Source of the DNA: Streptomyces spiroverticillatus
GTDB lineage: Bacteria > Actinomycetota > Actinomycetes > Streptomycetales > Streptomycetaceae
Length of the DNA: 64,000 bases
NCBI GenBank assembly: GCA_014650415.1
Contig: BMUX01000018.1
Location: 62,001 to 126,000 of the forward strand
Direction: 5' to 3'
The translations under genes and the position numbers were made by a program. The notes beneath the pieces were generated by a model, which was not told the DNA's origin, did not search any database, and saw only the letters and a list, made by a program, of their open reading frames with translations. Below, piece after piece: positions 42,053-50,286 of the stretch (position 1 is the first letter of the stretch; every line of letters begins with the position of its first letter).

Positions 42053-42921
42053 GACACCTCTCCCCGGCCGATGATCCGGCGCGGCGCCACCACGGGCAGC
42101 GGGGAGCGGCGGCGCTCGTGCCGCTTGCCGCGCTCCTTGAGGATCACCTTGAGGACGCGCAGTCCGTCGCGGACCGCGCTGAGGTTGCTCATGCCGTGGA
42201 TGCGCTCGAACTCGTGGCTGGGAATCTCCTGCACGCGCAGGCCGGCCTTGACGACCCGGATGTTCATCAGGGTCTCCACCTCGAAGCCGGTGCAGTCGAG
42301 GTCGATCTTGTCGAGGCAGTGCCGCCAGAAGGCGTTGTAGCCGTAGCAGAGGTCGGTGTAGCGGGCGCCGAACTTCTTGTTGACGACCGTGCACAGCACC
42401 CAGTTGCCGAGCTTGCGGATGGGCGTCATGTCGTCGGTGCCGCCGCCGTTGGCGAAGCGCGAGCCCTTCGCGAAGTCGGCGCCGGAGACGAGTGCGGAGA
42501 CGTAGGAGACGATTTCGTGGCCGTCGGCCGAGCCGTCCGCATCGACCATCACGATGATGTCGCCCGTCGCCGCGGCGAATCCCGAGATGAGCGCGTCGCC
42601 CTTGCCCTTTCCGGTCTGCTTGACGACGACCACGTCCGGGCGGAGTTCGCGGGCGACGGCGACGGTGTTGTCGGTGGAATTCCCGTCGACGAGAACGACT
42701 TCGTGAATCCATTCCGGCAGCGTCTTGAAGACGTACGGGAGATTCTCCGCCTCGTTCATGGCGGGGATGACCACGCTGACGGGCGGCGTGATGGCGAGAT
42801 GCGAAGAGATGGGACGGTACTTCAGGCTTTTCTTGATCGCGCTGTTACGGCTGTTTCCGTTTGTGGACGGTTCGCCGAGCGGATCTTGTCCCGGTACCGC
42901 GGGTCGGAGAAATGAGCTCAT
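42049..42921 (-). CDS. Family 2 glycosyltransferase (DPM1/undecaprenyl-P glycosyltransferase-like)
   Basis: A 290-residue GT2 enzyme without transmembrane helices. Motifs are PPVSVVIPAMNEAENLPYVFKTLPEW, VLVDGNSTDNTVAVAREL, the metal motif VMVDADGSADG and KGSRFANGGGTDDMTPIRKLGN (as in dolichol-phosphate mannose synthase-like proteins), followed by FRHC-type and SHEFERIHGMSNLSAVRDG segments. ATG 42921 is chosen over the longer frame because a GGAAAAG Shine-Dalgarno sequence precedes it. It probably starts the lipid-linked sugar that the operon builds. Its stop is overlapped by the next gene (TTGA). A 412-bp region upstream should hold the operon promoter. Confidence 0.87.
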   Translation of the reverse strand: MSSFLRPAVPGQDPLGEPSTNGNSRNSAIKKSLKYRPISSHLAITPPVSVVIPAMNEAENLPYVFKTLPEWIHEVVLVDGNSTDNTVAVARELRPDVVVVKQTGKGKGDALISGFAAATGDIIVMVDADGSADGHEIVSYVSALVSGADFAKGSRFANGGGTDDMTPIRKLGNWVLCTVVNKKFGARYTDLCYGYNAFWRHCLDKIDLDCTGFEVETLMNIRVVKAGLRVQEIPSHEFERIHGMSNLSAVRDGLRVLKVILKERGKRHERRRSPLPVVAPRRIIGRGEVS

Positions 42922-43333
42922 GAGTCTTTTCCCTCTCCACCGGTGGACCGCCCGCCCCCGGGCGGTCCGGATGAGTTTCCGGTTCGAAAGGGGGGTTTCA
43001 CCCCGGGCCAATACGGAATGCGGATCGATGCGTGTGCTGCGTGCCTGTGCTTCGTGCTTTCCGTAACGACCGGGTGAGCTGGCTGATGCTCTGCGCGGAA
43101 CGTGCCACGGCATTCCACGTGCTCAACGGAACCACACGTGCTTCACCGAGCACGGCACCCCCCTACCGCGCTGCCCGCCACCGTCCGTGCTCGCGACGCT
43201 TGAGCCCTCCCCTAGAGCCGCTGTGCTCGATGGACGGTTGCGGGTGATGTACGACGGTATTGATGGTTGGGACCTTATGGCAAGACCTGGAACGTAGCCT
43301 CACTTTTTTGTGACTTTGGCCGTTCTTCGACGG
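42922..43333 (-). promoter_or_regulatory. 412-bp region upstream of the glycan operon
   Basis: No supported gene. It is slightly less GC-rich than its surroundings (43000-43330) and contains several A/T-richer stretches suitable for a promoter. I do not see a palindrome I can assign. It lies between the operon start and the stop of the BioF2-like gene on the same strand. Confidence 0.4.
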
Positions 43334-44467
43334 TCACATCCGGAACCGTCCCGATCGGATTTCGCCGATCCGTTTCAGCAGCCTGTCCGCCGGTGCGAAC
43401 AGTTCAGGCCGTTCCACCACCGTATTCCGCAAGGCCCGCACAGGTGCGCGGTGTGCGCGGTGGCCGAATGCGACCGGGTGACGGCGCATCACCCACCCCT
43501 CGGCGACCATGATCTCCCTGGTCTTGAGGGAATCCTTGTACTCTTTCTGGCCCCGCCCCAGATCGATGTAGGCGATGCCCTCCGAGGCCGCCGATTCCGC
43601 GATCTTGAGCTGCATCAGCAGGCCCGGTGAATATTTTGCGAACTCCGGGTCGTAGGCCGGGAACCAATTCGCGATGATCCGTTCCGAACGCGGGCCGAAA
43701 TGCGCGGCGACGGGCCGGCCGTCCGCGTACAGCACCGACAGCAGCCCCGTGAAGGAGTCGCCGCGGGTGTGGAAGAGCTGCTCGACCAGGCGGATGATCC
43801 AGTCCTGCGCGAAGCGGTCGGAGCGGCCCGTCCTGCGGTACTGGGCGGACTTCCACCGCATCAGCGTCGCCAGCATCTCGGGGTCCCGCTCGTCGTGCAC
43901 GTACCGCACCTCGCCGATCTGCCGTCCGAGTCGGCGCTCCTTGGCGAGCGTGGTCTTCAGGAACTTCGGCGCGTTCGCCCGCAAGTGGGCCAGGTAGGCG
44001 TCGTACCCGTCCAGCGTGTCGATCACCGGCGAGGCGAACCTGCCCGTCGCCCCGCCCTCGAACCCCGCCTGCCCCTGGGCAAGGTGGTCGAACTCGTACA
44101 CCGCGAGCCCGCACGCCCGCAGCAACTCCCGTGCGTCCCAGGTGAATCCGGGTCTGTGCACGATGCCCTGGCAGTCGGAGACGCCCAGGCCCAGCGCCCG
44201 GCCCACACCGGTCGCGGATCTCTGGTACGCGAAGAACGCGGCCGGCTCGCCCTCCTCCCGCACCACCCCGATCCGCACCCCGCGCCGGCATCTGCCCAGC
44301 GCCAGGGCGAACTCGGGGGAGAGGAAAGGGTTCGCCAGCTCGGGCGAGCCGTGCAGATGCGCCTTCGCCTGCATCGCCGTCCAGGCAGCCCGGTCCGCCG
44401 AGGTCAGTTCGCCGGGGCGGTGGACGGTGAGGTCGAGCCCAAAGAGATGTGTGTGAGGGTTGTCCAC
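43334..44467 (-). CDS. BioF2/FemAB-like GNAT acyltransferase
   Basis: A 377-residue protein with the double GNAT-like fold of the BioF2-like/FemAB acyltransferase group, often found in exopolysaccharide clusters (possibly transferring acyl or amino acids to the glycan or its lipid carrier). Typical stretches are FLSPEFALALGRCRRGVRIGVVREEGEPAAFFAYQRS, DFDHLAQG-like and the C-terminal PRSERIIANWFPAYDPEFAKYSPGLLMQLKIAESAASEGIAYIDLGRGQKEYKDSLKTRE. The GTG at 44467 starts 1 base after the upstream gene's stop, so they are coupled. The Shine-Dalgarno sequence is weak. It is separated from the GT operon by 412 bp but points the same way. Confidence 0.82.
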   Translation of the reverse strand: MDNPHTHLFGLDLTVHRPGELTSADRAAWTAMQAKAHLHGSPELANPFLSPEFALALGRCRRGVRIGVVREEGEPAAFFAYQRSATGVGRALGLGVSDCQGIVHRPGFTWDARELLRACGLAVYEFDHLAQGQAGFEGGATGRFASPVIDTLDGYDAYLAHLRANAPKFLKTTLAKERRLGRQIGEVRYVHDERDPEMLATLMRWKSAQYRRTGRSDRFAQDWIIRLVEQLFHTRGDSFTGLLSVLYADGRPVAAHFGPRSERIIANWFPAYDPEFAKYSPGLLMQLKIAESAASEGIAYIDLGRGQKEYKDSLKTREIMVAEGWVMRRHPVAFGHRAHRAPVRALRNTVVERPELFAPADRLLKRIGEIRSGRFRM

Positions 44468-44468
44468 G

Positions 44469-44906
44469 TCAGGGTGCCTGCCTTCTGGTCGTGCGGCCGC
44501 CTCGGCGACGCAGAAGTGTGAGCAGGAACAGCAGGACGCTGATCCCGGCCACGGCCGCGATCCCGCCCCTGATCGACCACAGACGCATGGCCAGCATCGC
44601 CTGTGCGACGAGCAGGTTGAGCGCGAGTGCCGCTGTGGTGGACGCCACCAGACGCCCCAGCGGTTCCAGCCCGCGCAGCCATCCCGCCACGGCGAGGCCG
44701 GGCGCCAGCACCATGAACACCACGGTGCACGGCATGCGCAAGGGGGACGGCAGGTCGACGAAGGCCAGCACCGCGCCCGCGGCGGCCACGGCGAGGCCCG
44801 CTCCCGCCGCCAGCGGCAGGGCGTCGCGCACCGCCGCCGGAAGACGGGTGCTGCTTGCTCTGCCGTCCTCTGACGTCTCGTCACTCATGTTCTGGATGGC
44901 CTGCAT
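44469..44906 (-). CDS. Small four-helix membrane protein of unknown function
   Basis: A hydrophobic protein of 145 residues if ATG 44906 is used (139 from 44888). The helices are visible at roughly residues 25-45, 48-70, 75-97 and 105-125, followed by an Arg-rich end (LLRRRGGRTTRRQAP). I do not recognise the family. It is upstream of and coupled to the BioF2-like gene, so it may be its membrane partner in the glycan pathway. Both candidate starts have weak Shine-Dalgarno sequences; GGGGG lies 11 bases before 44906. The 198-bp divergent gap to the lipase gene holds its promoter. Confidence 0.6.
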   Translation of the reverse strand: MQAIQNMSDETSEDGRASSTRLPAAVRDALPLAAGAGLAVAAAGAVLAFVDLPSPLRMPCTVVFMVLAPGLAVAGWLRGLEPLGRLVASTTAALALNLLVAQAMLAMRLWSIRGGIAAVAGISVLLFLLTLLRRRGGRTTRRQAP

Positions 44907-45104
44907 TGGCGACTTTGCCCCCCGACGCGCCGGATGCCGGGCTTCAATGTCGCGCAGGCCGCTTTGGGTCGTCAAGGATGCGTGGGCGATGTGAAGAAGA
45001 TCCGTGCCCAATGTTCTTGGCATGAACACTACCGGCGAGTCACACCGGCTGGTACGACATGTGTGGCGGCTGCTCACTGTGGGGCGGCCTCTCAGGGAGG
45101 TTCC

Positions 45105-45908
45105 ATGAAACTGACCCGTTTCGCGGCATACTCGACCTCGCTCGCCCTCGCCGGAGCCCTCGCCCTCACCGGGGCGGGTGCGGCGGGAGCGGCCCAGAAG
45201 ACGCAGGGCGTCGACTACGTGGCGCTCGGCGACTCCTACTCCTCGGGAGTCGGCGCCGGCAGCTACGACGGCTCCAGCTGCAAGCGCAGCTCCAAGGCCT
45301 ACCCCGCCCTCTGGGCGGCGGGCAACGCCCCCGCCACCTTCAAGTTCGCCGCGTGCAGCGGCGCCCGCACCGGCGACGTCACCTCCGGCCAGCTGAGCTC
45401 GCTGAGTTCGGCCACCGACCTCGTCAGCATCACTGTCGGCGGCAACGACGCCGGGTTCGCCGACGTCATGACCACCTGCGTCCTCCAGGGCGAGTCGGCC
45501 TGCATCAGACGCGTCAACCAGGCCCGCGCCTACGTCGACTCCACGCTCCCCGGACAGCTCGACTCCGTCTACAACGGCATCAAGGCCAAGGCGCCCGCCG
45601 CCCGTGTCGTCGTCCTCGGCTACCCCCGCTTCTACAAGATCAACGGAACCTGTTCGGTCGGCCTCAGTGAGAAGTCCCGCACCGCCATCAACAGCGCGGC
45701 CGACTACCTCAACACCGCCACCGCCAAGCGCGCCGCCGACCACGGCTTCACCTTCGCCTCCGTCGCCGCCGCCTTCTCCGGCCACGAGATCTGCACCTCC
45801 ACCCCGTGGCTGCACAGCCTCAACTGGGGCAACATCGGCGAGTCCTACCACCCCACCGCGGCCGGCCAGTCGGGCGGCTATCTCCCCGTCATGAACGCGA
45901 ACGACTAG
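45105..45908 (+). CDS. Secreted SGNH/GDSL lipase
   Basis: An extracellular esterase/lipase of 267 residues, very close to the S. rimosus GDSL lipase family as I remember it. ATG 45105 has AGGGAGG 5 bases upstream. The signal peptide (about 1-30) ends GAA. The GDSL block is GDSYSSGVG with catalytic Ser44. GGNDAGF provides the block III Asn. The catalytic His is in SYHPTAAG near the C-terminus, and the Cys-containing ACSGARTGD and CVLQGESAC suggest disulfides. The stop overlaps the stop of the convergent kinase gene through CTAG. The 5' gap to the small membrane-protein gene holds the promoter. Confidence 0.93.
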   Translation: MKLTRFAAYSTSLALAGALALTGAGAAGAAQKTQGVDYVALGDSYSSGVGAGSYDGSSCKRSSKAYPALWAAGNAPATFKFAACSGARTGDVTSGQLSSLSSATDLVSITVGGNDAGFADVMTTCVLQGESACIRRVNQARAYVDSTLPGQLDSVYNGIKAKAPAARVVVLGYPRFYKINGTCSVGLSEKSRTAINSAADYLNTATAKRAADHGFTFASVAAAFSGHEICTSTPWLHSLNWGNIGESYHPTAAGQSGGYLPVMNAND

Positions 45909-47650
45909 CCCGAGGGCGTTCCGTACGTCGTGCCGCCGTCGGTCGTCGCCGGCGGCGGCGTGGTGGTCCCGCCATTGCCGTTCTGCCCGTCGGTGGTCGC
46001 GGGGGTCTCCTTCTCGCAGGTCACGGTGAACGGCACGGAGGCCGATTCGGCCGACTTCGGGCTCCGTACCGTCACCTTGATCGTGTCCTTCCAGGTCTCG
46101 TCCTTCTTGTACGTCCCCTCCGTGTGGTGCACCTGCTGCGACAGCGAACCGGCGGCGAAGTCCGCCTTCAGCCACTCGCCCCCACTGGTCTCCCCGCTCC
46201 CGGTCACCCACTGGTACTCCACCGTGACCGGAGCGCGCGTCACGGTGATCGTCGCGGAGAACGACGGCAGCGCGCTCGCGGGCGGCGGGCACTTCCCCGT
46301 GTAGGTGTCACGCACCACGTGCACGGACACCTTCACGTTCTGCTGCGGCTGCGGCGAGGGCTTGCCCCCGTCGGTCCCCTTGCTGGTGGTGTTCCCGGGA
46401 GTGCTCGTGGTGCTGCCGTCGGTGGTGCTGCCGGTGCTGTTGTTCCCCTTGGTGGGGTCGCCGGTGGTGCCCGAGGAGCCGGTGCTCGCGTCCGTGCCGC
46501 TGGACGAGGTCTGCCCGTTCGTGTTCCCGGCGGTGGTGTTGGGGTCGTCCTTCCTGGTCAGCGCGTACACCAGGCCCCCGACCGCCAGGAGCAGCACGGC
46601 GATGCCGAGCGCGAGGACCGCGACCCCGCGCCGGGGCTGGTCCTGGGTGGTCGTCGCCGTCTGCCCGGTCGCCGGCCCGTACGTACCGCTCGGCGGCCCC
46701 GGCATCGGCACCGGTGCGGGCACCGGCCTCGGCGGCGGCGTCGGCTCCGGCCGGTAGGGCGTGGACCCGGTGACGGTCGGGCTGCTGTGCACCCCGCCGG
46801 CGACGGTCGCCGTGCCGCCCGCCGCCACGATGCGCAGCATCCGGTCGGCCTCCGCGCCCGTCATCCGCTCCGCCGGATCCTTGCGCAGCAGCCCCTCGAT
46901 CACCGGCCGCAGCGCCCCGGCCCGGGTCGGCGGCGGCAGCTCCTCGTCCACCACCGCCCGCAGCGTGGAGAGCGGCGTGTCCAGCCGGAACGGCGAGTTC
47001 CCCTCCACCGCCGCGTACAGCAGCACCCCGAGCGACCACAGGTCCGACTCAGGACCCGGAGTGCGTCCCAGCGCCCGCTCCGGCGCCAGGAACTCCGGGG
47101 AGCCGATCAGCTCGCCCGTCATCGTCAGCGCGGAGGTCCCCTCGACCATCGCGATGCCGAAGTCGGTCAGCACGATCCTGCCGTCGTTGCCCACGAGTAC
47201 GTTGCCGGGCTTGACGTCCCGGTGCAGCACCCCCGCCTCGTGCGCCGCCCGGAGCGCGGCGAGCACCTCCGCGCCGATGTGCGCGGCCCGCTGCGGGGTC
47301 AGCGTGCCCTCCGCGTCCAGCACGTCGGACAGGCTCAGGCCCCGGACCAGCTCCATCACGATCCAGGGTCTGCCGTCCTCGGTGGCCACGTCGTACACCG
47401 TCACGACGTTGCGGTGCGAGATCCGGGCCGCGGCCCACGCCTCGCGCTCCAGCCTCTGGTAGAGCCGGGTCTGGTCGGTGCCGCCGAGCCCGGCCGGGGC
47501 CCGCACCTCCTTCACGGCGACCTCGCGCCCCAGCACCTCGTCACGGGCCCGCCAGACGACGCCCATCCCGCCCTGCCCCAAGGGGGCCAGAAGGCGGTAT
47601 CGGCCCGTCACCACCCTGTTCTCGCCCGGCACTTCTGTCACAGGACGCAT
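45905..47650 (-). CDS. PknB-type Ser/Thr protein kinase with transmembrane helix and extracellular domain
   Basis: A 581-residue receptor-like kinase. The intracellular kinase domain covers residues about 18-270: Gly-loop LGQGGMGVVW, Lys47, HRDVKPGN with catalytic Asp145, DFG, and the APE-like LAPE. A Pro-rich juxtamembrane segment leads to one helix (about residues 340-362). The extracellular part has a Ser/Thr/Gly-rich stalk and a beta-sandwich-like region (VKVSVHVVRDTYTGKCPPP...FTVTCEKE) with two Cys that may form a disulfide. It has no PASTA repeats, so the signal is unlike peptidoglycan fragments sensed by PknB. Start 47650 (ATG) or GTG 47641 are both possible. Convergent with the lipase gene. 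Confidence 0.9.
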   Translation of the reverse strand: MRPVTEVPGENRVVTGRYRLLAPLGQGGMGVVWRARDEVLGREVAVKEVRAPAGLGGTDQTRLYQRLEREAWAAARISHRNVVTVYDVATEDGRPWIVMELVRGLSLSDVLDAEGTLTPQRAAHIGAEVLAALRAAHEAGVLHRDVKPGNVLVGNDGRIVLTDFGIAMVEGTSALTMTGELIGSPEFLAPERALGRTPGPESDLWSLGVLLYAAVEGNSPFRLDTPLSTLRAVVDEELPPPTRAGALRPVIEGLLRKDPAERMTGAEADRMLRIVAAGGTATVAGGVHSSPTVTGSTPYRPEPTPPPRPVPAPVPMPGPPSGTYGPATGQTATTTQDQPRRGVAVLALGIAVLLLAVGGLVYALTRKDDPNTTAGNTNGQTSSSGTDASTGSSGTTGDPTKGNNSTGSTTDGSTTSTPGNTTSKGTDGGKPSPQPQQNVKVSVHVVRDTYTGKCPPPASALPSFSATITVTRAPVTVEYQWVTGSGETSGGEWLKADFAAGSLSQQVHHTEGTYKKDETWKDTIKVTVRSPKSAESASVPFTVTCEKETPATTDGQNGNGGTTTPPPATTDGGTTYGTPSG

Positions 47651-47857
47651 CCCCCGATCCGCAGCAGAGCGGCATCATGGTCGAAACCATTCCAAGCTAG
47701 CTCAACTCCGCCCTGGTGCAGCCCCCTTGAACAATTACGGTCCGTCAACATCGTTCCCCCTGTGATGAATCCTGTGGGCGGGATACACGTGTGTCATGAC
47801 GGGGAGATAGGGTTAACCTGCCCGGTGACGGGTGCCCTCGTACGGGTGGGGAGTGAC

Positions 47858-48133
47858 ATGGAACAGATAACGGTGCGCAGCAGGCCCCGGGTGCCTGCCA
47901 TCACATGCGGGAGCAGTGCGACCAGCACGCGGCTCGACCGCCACCTCGCGGTGCTCGGCGGCCCTGCCGTCCCGCAGCGCGAGACGGCCGAGGCGACGAT
48001 GCTGATGCGGGAGCTGACCTCGCGCGAGGTGCCGCGCACACGCAACACCAGCAGGGGCACGCGGATCTCGCGCGTCTCGCTGTTCGCGCCGCTCAAGCGG
48101 CTCCGCCGGTCCCTGTTCGGCAACCGCGGCTGA
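47858..48133 (+). CDS. Small basic protein of unknown function
   Basis: A 91-residue protein beginning MEQITVRSRPRVPAITCGSS and ending LRRSLFGNRG. It is Arg-rich (predicted pI high) with no membrane segment. I do not recognise it as a named family. The start is supported by GGTGGGGAGTGAC before the ATG, and the frame has normal codon bias. It is divergent from the kinase gene, with 207 bp between them, so they may share a control region. The conserved-looking LTSREVPRTRNTS suggests a short structured core. A gene of this size would be missed by a minimum-length filter. Confidence 0.6.
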   Translation: MEQITVRSRPRVPAITCGSSATSTRLDRHLAVLGGPAVPQRETAEATMLMRELTSREVPRTRNTSRGTRISRVSLFAPLKRLRRSLFGNRG

Positions 48134-48259
48134 CGCGGCGGCCGACACCGGCACCACATGCGGGTTCGTCCCGCGCCACACGAGAGCCGCCCCACGTGCC
48201 CGACCCCGTCATTCCCGGGGCAGTGGGGCGGCTTTGTGCTGCTCTCGCCCAGAGGCTGA

Positions 48260-49468
48260 TCAGAGCAGTGCGAACTGTCCGCCCGGCCCCTCCTCGTGGT
48301 GGTCCAGCACCGACGCGGGCCGCCGCGCGGCCGCCGGTACGGGCAGCACGCCCGCCGCGGTCAGCTCCTCGCGGGAGATCTCCCCGCTGAACTCCTGCTC
48401 CCCGCCCGCCAGTTCCGCGTACAGCCCCAGCACCGTCACCAGCTCCAGCAGCTCGGACGACCACTCCTGCGGCCACGCCCGGGGCCGTACGGCCTCCAGC
48501 GTGCCCGGTGCCGCCTCGGCGGTGCGCACCTCGAACCACCGCTCCAGCACCCGCACCCCGCCCACCTCGAAGCTCCAGGCGGTCTCCGGCACCGGTGAGA
48601 TCCGCCCCGTACCGCCGACGACCAGGGCCGATTCCTCGTGGTCGTACGCGATCGAGTCGGGCCGCGCCGGGACGGCCGCCCGCACATAGGGCCTGCGTCC
48701 GCCGGGGAGGCGCGGGCGCTCGCCGCCCCGCGCACCGCGCAGCAGCAGGGCGCGCAGCCGGTGGCCCCGCTCCAGGCCGTGCTGCCATGCCTCCGGATCC
48801 CGGGGGAGCGGCACGACCGCGCCCCGGGGCGAGGGCCGGGCGCAGGCCAGCGCCCAGGCCGGGACGTCCTCGGGGGCGACCTCGCACCCGTACCGCTTCG
48901 AGAGGAAGTCGGTGAGGCCCGGCGTCAGGTTCGGTTCCAGGCCGCCCGGCCTGCGGTACAGGGGGCGGATGCGGCCGGGGCGGCCGGCGGGGGAGTACCC
49001 GTCGGGGAGGAGCGCGCCGGCCAGCACGGCGGGACCGGCCGCTCCGGGAACGTAACCCTGTTCGACGGTGAAGAGCTGATGGGTGGAGTCCAGGACCCGC
49101 CACAGCTCAGGGCGGGCGGCGTCGATGAGGCGGTGGTCGGGGATCAGCCACTGCTCGTCGAAGGGGCCGTGCAGGACGCGTACCGGCTCCGGGCAGCGGC
49201 CCGCCTCGGTGGCGAAGCGCGTGGTGGCGGTGCGCTGGCCGGGCAGGGCGGCCACCGAGGTCTGCGGGGTGCGCAGCCGGGTGGGCGCGAAGAGCACGTC
49301 CCGCGTCTGGGGCGTCTCGGCCCGTATCACCGTGTCCCAACGGGCCCGCAGGGACGCGGCGTCGGGCCCGCGCACCCAGCCGCGGCCGAGCCGCAGCGGG
49401 GGCACGGACCACGGCATGAGGTCGTCGAGCAGCAGGGGGTTCGGCGGAGAACCGGCAACATCGCTCAC
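48260..49468 (-). CDS. Type ISP restriction/modification enzyme C-terminal-domain protein (stand-alone)
   Basis: A protein of about 402 residues that looks like only the C-terminal target-recognition-type domain of type ISP restriction enzymes. Recognisable stretches are VRVLHGPFDEQWLIPDHRLIDAARPELWRV, HQLFTVEQGYVPGAAGPAVLAGALLPDGYSPAGRPGRIRPLYRR and LEPNLTPGLTDFLSKRYGCEVAPEDVPAWALACA, matching the C-terminal family pattern I know from Streptomyces. There is no methyltransferase (NPPY) or helicase/nuclease motif, so it cannot be a full enzyme on its own. It has a start choice among 49468, 49477 and 49486, with no strong Shine-Dalgarno sequence. It may be a repurposed DNA-binding remnant. Confidence 0.75.
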   Translation of the reverse strand: MSDVAGSPPNPLLLDDLMPWSVPPLRLGRGWVRGPDAASLRARWDTVIRAETPQTRDVLFAPTRLRTPQTSVAALPGQRTATTRFATEAGRCPEPVRVLHGPFDEQWLIPDHRLIDAARPELWRVLDSTHQLFTVEQGYVPGAAGPAVLAGALLPDGYSPAGRPGRIRPLYRRPGGLEPNLTPGLTDFLSKRYGCEVAPEDVPAWALACARPSPRGAVVPLPRDPEAWQHGLERGHRLRALLLRGARGGERPRLPGGRRPYVRAAVPARPDSIAYDHEESALVVGGTGRISPVPETAWSFEVGGVRVLERWFEVRTAEAAPGTLEAVRPRAWPQEWSSELLELVTVLGLYAELAGGEQEFSGEISREELTAAGVLPVPAAARRPASVLDHHEEGPGGQFALL

Positions 49469-49501
49469 GCCCCGCATCGTAGGCACAGACCGGAGGGTCC
49501 C

Positions 49502-50257
49502 CTACGCGCTCGGCGACTCCACCGTCACCGAGAAGGAGAACCGGTCGCCCCGGTAGCGGATCCGCGCCACGTCCACGACCCGCCCGTCCACGTCGTACGT
49601 GACGCCCGTGTAGTGCAGGATCGGCGAGCACAAAGGCACCTCCAGCAGCTCCGCCGTCTCCGGGTCGGCGAGGCGGGCCTCGATGGTGTCGGTGATGCGG
49701 CTGATGCGTACGCCCACGACGTCCCGCAACACTTTGGTCATCGGCCAGCGCTCCAGGTCGTCGGCCTTCAGCCGGTCGGCGAACTCCGGACGCACCGCGT
49801 TCTCCGCCCAGTTGGTGGGCTCGCCGCTGTCCGCGTCGTGGCGCAGTCTGCGGTACGTCAGGACCTCGGCCACGTCCGGGAAGTGCTCGGCGAGATCGCC
49901 GGGCACCGGCACCGGACCGTGGCCGAGCAGCGTCGTAGGCTCGCCCGACTGCTGGGCCACGACCGCGTCGATCGAGCCCAGCAGGCGGCGCGGGGCGCCC
50001 CGCCGGGCGCCCGGCTCGATGAACGTGCCCCGCCTGCGGTGCCTGCTGATCAGGCCCTCCGACTCCAGCTCCTTGAGCGCCTGACGCATGGTCAGCACGC
50101 TCACCCCGTAGTGCGCGGCGAGCTGCTCCTCGGTGGGCAGCCGCAGCGAGGCGTCGGGCGTGCGGCCCAGTATCGAGGCGCGCAACGACTGGGAGACCTG
50201 GTACCAGAGCGGGAGCTTCCGGTTCAGGACGAGGGAGTCGGGGGCGAAGGCGGTCAC
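49502..50257 (-). CDS. GntR family regulator with UTRA effector domain (likely hmgA regulator)
   Basis: A 251-residue GntR/HutC-type regulator. The HTH (residues about 12-80) is KLPLWYQVSQSLRASILGR...LRLPTEEQLAAHYGVSVLTMRQALKELESEGLISRHRRRGTFI. The UTRA domain follows (residues about 90-250) with EVLTYRRLRHDADSGEP, ENAVRPEFADRL and ARIRYRGDRFSFSVTVES. GTG 50257 has GGAG about 7 bases before it. It lies 29 bp after hmgA on the same strand, so it is the second gene of the hmgA operon and probably senses homogentisate or a related metabolite and controls this operon. Confidence 0.87.
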   Translation of the reverse strand: MTAFAPDSLVLNRKLPLWYQVSQSLRASILGRTPDASLRLPTEEQLAAHYGVSVLTMRQALKELESEGLISRHRRRGTFIEPGARRGAPRRLLGSIDAVVAQQSGEPTTLLGHGPVPVPGDLAEHFPDVAEVLTYRRLRHDADSGEPTNWAENAVRPEFADRLKADDLERWPMTKVLRDVVGVRISRITDTIEARLADPETAELLEVPLCSPILHYTGVTYDVDGRVVDVARIRYRGDRFSFSVTVESPSA

Positions 50258-50286
50258 GAGGTCTCCGTCGGTCCTGCGGGTACGGG

